NCBI GenBank assembly: GCA_033720955.1
Contig: JAWWBN010000032.1
Span: 1-24,589 of the forward strand
From: JAWWBN01 sp033720955
GTDB taxonomy: Bacteria > Acidobacteriota > Thermoanaerobaculia > Multivoradales > JAHEKO01
DNA: 24,589 bases
Reading direction: 5' to 3'
This document shows positions 14,108 to 20,188 of this stretch, in pieces. The notes beneath the pieces were generated by a model, which saw only the letters and a program-made list of their open reading frames with translations, had not been told where the DNA came from and made no database searches. Each line of letters opens with the position of its first letter. The first letter of the stretch is position 1. The position numbers were made by a program, and so were the translations under genes.

Positions 14108-15841
14108 ATGACCGACACCCGACCGGCCCGGCCCGCCGCCGTCGCCTGGACGCCCGGCGCGCGGCCCGAGTATCGTCGCTCGGTGATTCCGGTCCCCGAC
14201 CTGCTGCACCCCCGGCCCCGGCTCGCCCTAGACGGCAAGGCCCTGGCCGAGCTGCTCGAGACCTCCTTCCTGGGGGGCGGCGGCGCCGACAACCTCGAGC
14301 AGGCCCTGGCCGCCGGGTCCGGCCCGCGCAGCACCTGGCGCCCGGAGTTCTTCCGCCACGACCTCTTCCTGGACGACCTGGTCGAGGACTGCTTGCAGGT
14401 CTGGGTGGGGAGCGAGCGGCTCCCCGTCAACCAGATCTACCTGCGCGGCACCCTCGCGCACGCCCCGGGCGATCTCGACACCGTCCTCTTCCGGCAGGCC
14501 ATCCTGCGCGAGCTCGACTCGAGCCCGAAGCTGCGGCGGCAGGCCGAGGCCCTCTACCGCGACCTCTTCGTCCTGCTGTCGCTCTTCAAGGCCTCCCACA
14601 AGCGCGCCAGGCTGGACATCACGCTGTTCCGGCTCGAGATCCTGGAGCAGGCGCAGAAGGCGATCCGGCGGATGGCGGCCGGCTTCGGCGACGCCACCTC
14701 CGGGCTGGCCCGTCTGCACGAGACGGCGGACCGGATCCTCGAGACTCCCGAGTACAAGACCCTGGCGGCGCTGCTGGACTACGACAACCACCTGGCCCGG
14801 CTCACCTTCCGGATGCGGCTGGGCGCCGACGGGAAGATCCGCAACCTGGAGCTCCAGGAGCTCACCGAGAACCGGCGAAACCCCTTCTACCGGCCGCCGT
14901 GGCGGCGGCTCAGGGACCGGCTGTCGCTGCTGCGCCGGGGCTTCGAGTTCACCAACAAGGAGATGGTGGGGCGGGTGGTCCACCAGGTCTTCCTGCAGAT
15001 CAGCGACTGGCTCAAGCCGCTCTTCCAGGTGCTCTCCCACCTCGGCTTCTACCTCGCCGCGACCTCCTTTCGCCGCCGCGCCGAGGAGGCCGGCCTCGCG
15101 GTGAGCCTCCCCACCTTCGGCAACGACGAGCCGCTCGCCCTGGAAGGGCTGTTCAACCCCCTCCTCTTCCGCCAGGGGACCCCGGTGCCCTGCTCGTTGA
15201 CCGTCCGCCACCGGGACGCCGTCCTGGTGATCACCGGCCCCAACTCGGGCGGCAAGACGCGGCTGCTGCAGGCGGTGGGGATCAGCCAGGTGCTCGGCCA
15301 GTCGGGGCTCTACGTCCCCGCCGCCCACGCCCGGCTGCCCCTGGTGGACGGCCTCTTCGCCTCGGCGACCGAGCGCGCCAGCGTAGACCAGAGAGAGGGC
15401 CGGCTGGGCACGGAGCTGCTGCGCATCCGCGAGCTCTTCGAGTCCCTCGGCTCGCGCTCGCTGGTGCTCATGGACGAGCTCTGCTCCGGCACCAACCCCT
15501 CGGAGGCCGAGGAGATCTTCCTCATGGTCCTGAGGCTGCTCGAGAAACCGCGCCCGGTGGCCCTGATCACCACCCACTTCCTCGACTTCGCCCGGCGGCT
15601 CGAGCTGGACCCGCCGGTGCCGGGGCTCGAGTTTCTCCAGGTCGAGATGGACCCCGACGGGCAGCACTCGACCTACCAGTTCGTGCCGGGGGTGGCCGAC
15701 ACATCGCTGGCGACCCACACGGCCCGGCGGCTGGGGGTGACGCTCGAGGAGCTCTCCCGGCTGATGGAGCGGCGCGCGGCCCACGACGGGCCCGAGCGGT
15801 CGACCGACGGCCCCCTGCCGCTCCCGGCGCGGCGCGGCTGA
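14108..15841 (+). CDS. MutS-family ATPase lacking mismatch-recognition domains
   Basis: A 577-residue protein from the ATG at 14108, with AAGGGGGAG 3-4 bases upstream. The C-terminal third is a MutS domain V ATPase: Walker A GPNSGGKT (377-384, K383), Walker B LVLMDE (D456, E457) with the signature CSGTNPSEAEE, and the H-loop region ALITTHF. The middle (about 90-350) reads as a MutS core/lever region (TLAHAPGDLDTVLFRQAILREL, FTNKEMVGRVVHQVF). Domain I with its Phe-x-Glu mismatch probe and domain II are absent, and there is no Smr nuclease domain as in MutS2. It is therefore one of the minor MutS-like subfamilies with unknown targets; recombination or DNA-structure handling is possible. It stands alone: no mutL nearby. 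It diverges from the lemA operon across 94 bases. Confidence 0.9.
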   Translation: MTDTRPARPAAVAWTPGARPEYRRSVIPVPDLLHPRPRLALDGKALAELLETSFLGGGGADNLEQALAAGSGPRSTWRPEFFRHDLFLDDLVEDCLQVWVGSERLPVNQIYLRGTLAHAPGDLDTVLFRQAILRELDSSPKLRRQAEALYRDLFVLLSLFKASHKRARLDITLFRLEILEQAQKAIRRMAAGFGDATSGLARLHETADRILETPEYKTLAALLDYDNHLARLTFRMRLGADGKIRNLELQELTENRRNPFYRPPWRRLRDRLSLLRRGFEFTNKEMVGRVVHQVFLQISDWLKPLFQVLSHLGFYLAATSFRRRAEEAGLAVSLPTFGNDEPLALEGLFNPLLFRQGTPVPCSLTVRHRDAVLVITGPNSGGKTRLLQAVGISQVLGQSGLYVPAAHARLPLVDGLFASATERASVDQREGRLGTELLRIRELFESLGSRSLVLMDELCSGTNPSEAEEIFLMVLRLLEKPRPVALITTHFLDFARRLELDPPVPGLEFLQVEMDPDGQHSTYQFVPGVADTSLATHTARRLGVTLEELSRLMERRAAHDGPERSTDGPLPLPARRG

Positions 15842-15888
15842 GGCCGCAACCCGTTTCCGGCCGGCCCCGTACATGGGATCATCGGACG

Positions 15889-17220
15889 ATGATCTCCTTC
15901 CTCACCCTCTTTCTGGGCCTCCTGGTGGGCCCCCACGACGTCGCTCTGGCGGTCGGACCCGAGGTCGCCGAGGTGCGCCTCCTTCTCGACGGCCGGCAGG
16001 TGGCGGCCCTCGAGAGCGAGCCCTGGCGGGCGAAGGTGAACTTCGGCGACCGGCTCCGTCCCCACGAGCTGGTCGCCGTGGCGCTCGACGCTGCGGGCGA
16101 GGAGATCGCCAGGTCCCGGCAGTGGATCAACCGCCCCCGCGGCCGGGCCGAGTCCACCCTCCTCCTCGAGCAGGACGCCGACGGGCGCCCGAAGGCTCTC
16201 CGTCTCATCTGGGAGAACCTGGTGGACCTCCACCCCCTGGACGTCAGCGTGACCCTGAACGGCCGGCGGCTGGAGGACAGCGGCGGGGGCGTCTACCCGC
16301 TGCCCTCGGGGGACGACTTCTCCGAGCTCCAGGTCGCGGTGGCCGAGGTGGAGTTCGAGGAGGGCCCCACCACCCGGGCCGAGCTCGTCTTCGGCGGCCC
16401 CGAGAGTGACCATCTGGAGGTCGAGATGACCGCTGTGCCGGTGCGGCACAGGGGGGCCGACCGCGAGCTGCGTCTGGACGACCTCCGGGGACGTCTCATC
16501 CGCCGCGGAGGGGGGGAGCTGAGGCCGCTGGGGCTCGAGCGCGGCCGCGCCCGGGTCGTCACGGTGGTGGAGCGGGGCGCCTACCGGATGCTCGGCGCCT
16601 ACGCCCAGCTCCTGGACCGCGGCGGGGCCTTCAACGAGCGGCGGCTGATGAAGATGCGGCCGGGCGACAGCTTCCTGTCCCAGGCCCCCGTGCCGGTGCG
16701 CCGCCTGGACGGAGGCACTCCCCTCGACCTGTTCACCATCAGCCCCGCCTACGGGCCCGAGCACGGCGATCTGCCCTTCCTGATCAGCCACGCGACCCCG
16801 GGCGAGGTCCCCGACGGTGTCCAGCAGCTCGCCGACGCCGTCGCCGTGGCGGGGGTCGAGGCGGCGGCGGGCGACCGGCCGCGGGCGGTGCTGCTCATCG
16901 TGGGCCACAAGTGGGAGGACAAGAGCCGGTTCGAGGAGAAGGAGGTGGCGAGCTTCCTGGCCGAGCTGAGGGTGCCGCTCTCCATCTGGGCCACGGGCCC
17001 CGCGCGGACCGGCGTCATCGCCGAGGACCGGCTGCCGCTGAAGCGCAAGACGGCGTGGGGCCTGGCGCGCGACATCTCGACCTTCAACCGCTTCCAGCTC
17101 GCCACGGGCGAGCTGCGGCGCGAGCTCGACGAGCAGGCGATCGCCTGGATCGCCGGTGCTCATCTGCCCCAGCAGATCGAGCTCGCCGGCCGGGACCGGC
17201 GTCTCGAGCTGGCCCGCTGA
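15889..17220 (+). CDS. Exported protein with degenerate VWFA domain (acidobacterial type)
   Basis: A 443-residue protein from the ATG at 15889. No Shine-Dalgarno site is visible. A short hydrophobic start (MISFLTLFLGLLVG) suggests export. Residues 15-85 hold a beta domain with VRLLLDGRQVAAL, PWRAKVNFG, LRPHELVAVALDAAGEEIAR and WINRPR, which I know as the segment in front of the VWA domain of 'VWFA-related Acidobacterial' proteins. From residue 222 the sequence looks like a VWA fold (RARVVTVVERG, GVQQLADAVAVAG, AVLLIVGHKWEDKSRF, VPLSIWATG), but the metal-site DxSxS is replaced by E228-x-G230-x-Y232. So the domain probably cannot bind metal the usual way and may serve only in protein contact. 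It begins 47 bases after the MutS-like gene. Function unknown. Confidence 0.8.
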   Translation: MISFLTLFLGLLVGPHDVALAVGPEVAEVRLLLDGRQVAALESEPWRAKVNFGDRLRPHELVAVALDAAGEEIARSRQWINRPRGRAESTLLLEQDADGRPKALRLIWENLVDLHPLDVSVTLNGRRLEDSGGGVYPLPSGDDFSELQVAVAEVEFEEGPTTRAELVFGGPESDHLEVEMTAVPVRHRGADRELRLDDLRGRLIRRGGGELRPLGLERGRARVVTVVERGAYRMLGAYAQLLDRGGAFNERRLMKMRPGDSFLSQAPVPVRRLDGGTPLDLFTISPAYGPEHGDLPFLISHATPGEVPDGVQQLADAVAVAGVEAAAGDRPRAVLLIVGHKWEDKSRFEEKEVASFLAELRVPLSIWATGPARTGVIAEDRLPLKRKTAWGLARDISTFNRFQLATGELRRELDEQAIAWIAGAHLPQQIELAGRDRRLELAR

Positions 17221-17250
17221 CCCCACCCGGGAGGGCTGGGCGACGAGCCG

Positions 17251-17278
17251 CCGCCGGCCGTCGGGAGGGGGCCGGCGG
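17251..17278 (+). terminator. Long GC hairpin after the degenerate-VWFA gene
   Basis: CCGCCGGCC (17251-17259) pairs perfectly with GGCCGGCGG (17270-17278) across a 10-base loop, 30 bases after the stop at 17220 and before the -10-like site at 17319. The position suits a terminator or 3' end stabiliser, but there is no T-run. Confidence 0.4.
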
Positions 17279-17318
17279 ACCCCCGGAATGGGGGAGGCGG
17301 GCGTCGCGCCGAGCGGTA

Positions 17319-17324
17319 TAGAAT
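17319..17324 (+). promoter_or_regulatory. -10-like TAGAAT of the deacylase-ACP-KAS operon
   Basis: TAGAAT matches TATAAT in 5 of 6 places and stands inside TATAGAAT (17317-17324), a rare AT-rich octamer here. Transcription would start near 17331, leaving a leader of about 113 bases before the TTG at 17444. No -35 hexamer is recognisable upstream. Confidence 0.45.
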
Positions 17325-17347
17325 CGCCGCGCCGGCTCCACCGAGCC

Positions 17348-17388
17348 CGGCGGTCGATCCGCCGACGTTCTCCCGCCGCGAGCGGGAG
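17348..17388 (+). promoter_or_regulatory. Two consecutive hairpins in the leader of the deacylase operon
   Basis: CGGCGG-TCGAT-CCGCCG (17348-17364) and CTCCCGC-CGCGA-GCGGGAG (17370-17388) are two perfect stems of 6 and 7 bp, each with a 5-base loop, 5 bases apart. They lie within the inferred leader between the TAGAAT element and the start codon. They could regulate translation or be a protein-binding RNA. I see no match to a known riboswitch. Confidence 0.35.
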
Positions 17389-17443
17389 CGGGCGGGTCGA
17401 TTCACTTCTGTCGCGGCCCGCCGCCCCCCGGAACTCGAACCTC

Positions 17444-18640
17444 TTGACTCTCTCTACCATCTCTCCTGCCCGGCTCGAAGAGCGGGTCCTGATCCGCCAG
17501 AGGGGCCAGCCGGGCCCGACGCTGCTGTGCGTGGCCGGTCTGCACGGCAACGAGCCGGCCGGAGTGGAGGCGCTGCGCCGGATCGCCGGGAGGCTCGAGG
17601 AGCTCGGTCCCCGGCTGCGCGGGGAGTTCGTCGGCCTGGTGGGCAACCGCCGGGCGCTGGCGGCCGGTCGGCGGTTCTTGCGCCAGGACCTCAACCGCTC
17701 GTGGACGCTGGAGCGGCTGCGGGCCCTGGAGGAGGCCCGCACGGAGCTCGAGGCGGAGGACCTGGAGCAGCTCGAGCTGCACGGCGAGCTGGAGGAGATC
17801 CTCGCGCGCGACGACTCCGAGGTCTTCCTGCTCGACATGCACACCACCTCGGGACCGGGACCGGCCTTCGCGGTGCTCGACGACACCCTCGAGAACCGCC
17901 GCTTCGCCATGGAGCTGCCGGTGCCCATCGTGCTGGGCATCGAGGAGGAGCTGGACGGCACCCTGGCGACCTACCTGCTCACCCGCGGCGTCATCGCCGT
18001 CGGGTTCGAGTGCGGCTCGCACGAGGAGCGGGCGGCTCCCCGGAGGGGCGAGGCGGCCATCTGGATCGCCCTCGAGGCCAGCGGCCTCCTGCCGCGGGGC
18101 GTCGCCCCGGAGGTGGCCGAGGCGCGCCGGTACCTCGCCTCCATCGACCCCGAGCTGCCGCGGGTCGTCGAGACCCGCTATCGCCACCCGATCACCGACG
18201 GCGACGGTTTCCGGGTGCTACCGGGGTTCGAGAGCTTCCAGCGCGTCGAGAAGGGGGAGACCATCGCCCTGTCCGGCGCCGGACCTGTGGCCGCGCCCGA
18301 GGGCGGACGCATCCTGATGCCGCTCTACCAGGCGCAGGGCGACGACGGCTTCTTCATCGTCCGCGACGTGGAGCCCTTCTGGCTCAAGGTCTCGAGCGTC
18401 GCCCGGCGGGTGGGCGCCGAGCGCTTCCTCCACTGGCTGCCCGGGGTCCGCCGCCGCAAGGGAGAGGATCTCGCCTTCGTCGTGGACCGCCGCATAGCGC
18501 GTTGGTATACGCTGGAGATCCTTCACCTGTTCGGCTTCCGGCGGCACGGCAAGATCGGCGACCAGATCGTGGTCTCGCGCCGCCAGAGGCTCTCGCGCCG
18601 GGCCCCGGGCCGGCGCGGCGGGCGGAGGGGGAGAAGCTGA
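17444..18640 (+). CDS. Zinc deacylase, aspartoacylase / succinylglutamate desuccinylase family
   Basis: A 398-residue protein if started at the TTG at 17444, which is just before the first conserved residues; an ATG at 17288 in frame lies upstream of the likely promoter. The carboxypeptidase-like zinc site is HxxE in AGLHGNEPAG (H34, E37) plus H133 in DMHTTSG. DLNR (82-85) fits the substrate-binding Asn-Arg, and FECGSHE contains the probable catalytic Glu (E189). Family enzymes remove an acyl group from an N-acyl amino acid. A C-terminal region (about 230-398) with RYRHPITDGDGFR, FESFQRVEKGE and VDRRIARWYTLEILHLFGF is longer than in AstE. The stop shares a base with the ATG of the acyl carrier protein (TGATG), so the two are translationally coupled, hinting at an acyl-ACP-derived amide as the substrate. 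Confidence 0.85.
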   Translation: MTLSTISPARLEERVLIRQRGQPGPTLLCVAGLHGNEPAGVEALRRIAGRLEELGPRLRGEFVGLVGNRRALAAGRRFLRQDLNRSWTLERLRALEEARTELEAEDLEQLELHGELEEILARDDSEVFLLDMHTTSGPGPAFAVLDDTLENRRFAMELPVPIVLGIEEELDGTLATYLLTRGVIAVGFECGSHEERAAPRRGEAAIWIALEASGLLPRGVAPEVAEARRYLASIDPELPRVVETRYRHPITDGDGFRVLPGFESFQRVEKGETIALSGAGPVAAPEGGRILMPLYQAQGDDGFFIVRDVEPFWLKVSSVARRVGAERFLHWLPGVRRRKGEDLAFVVDRRIARWYTLEILHLFGFRRHGKIGDQIVVSRRQRLSRRAPGRRGGRRGRS

Positions 18641-18903
18641 TGGCCGACGGCGACACGAGAGCGGAGGTGATCGGGGCGATCGCCAAGGTGAAGTCGATCC
18701 CCGCCGAGGAGATCGGCCCCGAGACCGAGTTCGCCGAGATCCATGTCGATTCGCTCGACGCCATCGAGATCCTCTTCGAGCTCGAGGAGCGGTTCGACCT
18801 CTCCGTCCCGGACGAGGCGGTGCAGGGGATGGAACGGGTCGGTCAGGTGATCGAGGCGGTGGAGAGGGCGCTGGCCGAGCGAGCCGAAGCCGCACCCGAC
18901 TGA
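18640..18903 (+). CDS. Acyl carrier protein
   Basis: An 87-residue protein. The start ATG at 18640 overlaps the preceding TGA, and GGAGGGGGAGAAG stands before it. The phosphopantetheine attachment site is DSLDAIEI with S38, followed by the typical helix II-III sequence LFELEERFDLSVPDEAVQGMERVGQVIEAV. It is acidic and of ordinary ACP length. Being outside a fab cluster and coupled to a deacylase and a ketosynthase, it is probably a dedicated carrier for a special acyl product and not the housekeeping AcpP; that is inference. Confidence 0.95.
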   Translation: MADGDTRAEVIGAIAKVKSIPAEEIGPETEFAEIHVDSLDAIEILFELEERFDLSVPDEAVQGMERVGQVIEAVERALAERAEAAPD

Positions 18904-18905
18904 AC

Positions 18906-20117
18906 ATGGCGCACCGGGTAGCCGTGACCGGGGTGGGGGTGATCTCGGCCTTCGGTCGCGGCGCCGAGGCGTTCTGGCAGGGCCTCTCGACGGGCACCAG
19001 CGGCATCCGGCCCCTGCAGGCCATGGATCCAGCCGAGCTGCGCTTCGGCCAGGGCGCCGAGGTCCCCGATCTCGACCCCTCCGGCGAGATCGCCCGCGAG
19101 GTCCTCCACATCTCCGACCGTTTCGCCTGGATGGCTCTCCTCGCGGCGCGCGACGCGGTGGCCGACGCCGGGCTCTCCGCCGCCGACGTCGCCGGCACGG
19201 GCACGGCCGTGGCCACGGGCTCCTGCCTGGGGGGCCAGGGCGTCCAGGACGTCGAGTACGAGCGGCTCTTCGGCGAGCGCCGGTCGCGCCTCCACCCACT
19301 GACCATCCCGCGGGTGATGGCCAACTCGGGCGCCAGCCTGATCTCGATGGATCTCGGCATCGAAGGACCGGGCTTCACCCTCTCCACCGCCTGCTCCTCG
19401 GCCAACCACGCGCTGGGCCAGGCGCTCTGGCTGCTCCGCTCCGGCGCCGCCGAGCGGGCCATCGCCGGCGGCAGCGAGGCGCCCTTCACCCGCGCCAACC
19501 TGCTGGCCTGGAGCGCGCTGCGGGTGGTCTCGCCCGACACCTGCCGGCCCTTCTCGGCGGACCGCGACGGCATGATCCTGGGCGAGGGAGCCGGCATGCT
19601 GATGCTCGAGACCCTGGAGGCTGCTCGCGCCCGCGGCGCGCGGATCTACGCCGAGCTGGCCGGGTGCGGTATGTCGTGCGACGCGCACCACGTCACGCAG
19701 CCCTCCGAGCGCGGTCCCGCGGCGGCCCTCTCGGCGGCGCTCGCCGACGCCGGCCTCGCCCCCGAGCAGATCGGCTACGTCAACGCCCACGGCACCGGCA
19801 CCGACGCCAACGACCCCACCGAGTGCGCCGCCCTGCGCCGGGTCTTCGGCGCCCACGCCGAGCGTCTCGCCGTCAGCTCGACCAAGTCGATGCACGGCCA
19901 CGCGTTGGGGGCGGCGGGAGCCCTGGAGGGGGTGGCCACCGCCCTCGCCCTGTACCACGGCCTGCTGCCCCCCACCGCCAACTTCACCCGCCCCGATCCG
20001 GCCTGCGATCTCGACGTGGTCCCCAACGATCCGCGGACGGCCGAGGTCGAAGCGGCGCTCTCGAGCTCCTTCGCCTTCGGCGGGCTCAACGCGGTCCTCG
20101 CCCTGCGGCGGGTCTGA
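18906..20117 (+). CDS. Beta-ketoacyl-ACP synthase, KAS I/II (FabF-like) family
   Basis: A 403-residue protein beginning 2 bases after the ACP stop. The thiolase-fold active site is complete: nucleophile C163 in TACSSANHA, H295 in NAHGTGTDANDPTE, and H332 in STKSMHGHALGAAG with its preceding lysine. FAFGGLNAVLALRR closes the protein as in FabF. It condenses an acyl-enzyme with malonyl-ACP to extend an acyl chain by two carbons. Length and motifs show an active condensing enzyme, not a chain-length-factor. No fabD, fabG or fabZ lies nearby, so reduction and dehydration would come from the housekeeping system or not occur. Coupling with the ACP implies they work together. Context suggests secondary lipid or polyene-like chemistry, which is hypothesis. 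Confidence 0.95.
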   Translation: MAHRVAVTGVGVISAFGRGAEAFWQGLSTGTSGIRPLQAMDPAELRFGQGAEVPDLDPSGEIAREVLHISDRFAWMALLAARDAVADAGLSAADVAGTGTAVATGSCLGGQGVQDVEYERLFGERRSRLHPLTIPRVMANSGASLISMDLGIEGPGFTLSTACSSANHALGQALWLLRSGAAERAIAGGSEAPFTRANLLAWSALRVVSPDTCRPFSADRDGMILGEGAGMLMLETLEAARARGARIYAELAGCGMSCDAHHVTQPSERGPAAALSAALADAGLAPEQIGYVNAHGTGTDANDPTECAALRRVFGAHAERLAVSSTKSMHGHALGAAGALEGVATALALYHGLLPPTANFTRPDPACDLDVVPNDPRTAEVEAALSSSFAFGGLNAVLALRRV

Positions 20118-20173
20118 GACAGAACCGCGGAGCCGGGCGTCCGGCGCCGGTGACAGGGCCTCCGCCGGCCACG

Positions 20174-20179
20174 TATGCT
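20174..20179 (+). promoter_or_regulatory. TATGCT -10-like hexamer before the barrel-protein gene
   Basis: TATGCT ends 9 bases before the ATG at 20189, and no Shine-Dalgarno site fits in the 71-base gap after the KAS gene. It may give a near-leaderless transcript of its own in addition to readthrough from the operon. Confidence 0.4.
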
Positions 20180-20188
20180 CGCCCGACC

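Noticed and set aside
12746..14209. A 487-residue version of the second TPM protein
   Set aside because: The added N-terminal half is the antisense-like shadow of lemA in another frame; the ATG at 13405 follows the lemA stop directly.
13423..14430. A longer lemA product starting at 14430
   Set aside because: The extra N-terminus would overlap the divergent MutS-like gene and has no conserved sequence, while 14013 has AAAGGAGAA and a membrane helix at once.
14228..15874. A 548-codon minus-strand frame opposite the MutS-like gene
   Set aside because: The plus strand holds Walker A and B motifs; the antisense frame has none and is compositionally biased.
17341..17440. A possible tRNA, suggested by GGGTCGATTC and several small stems
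   Set aside because: The T-arm stem does not pair, and no acceptor stem or anticodon arm can be laid out around it.
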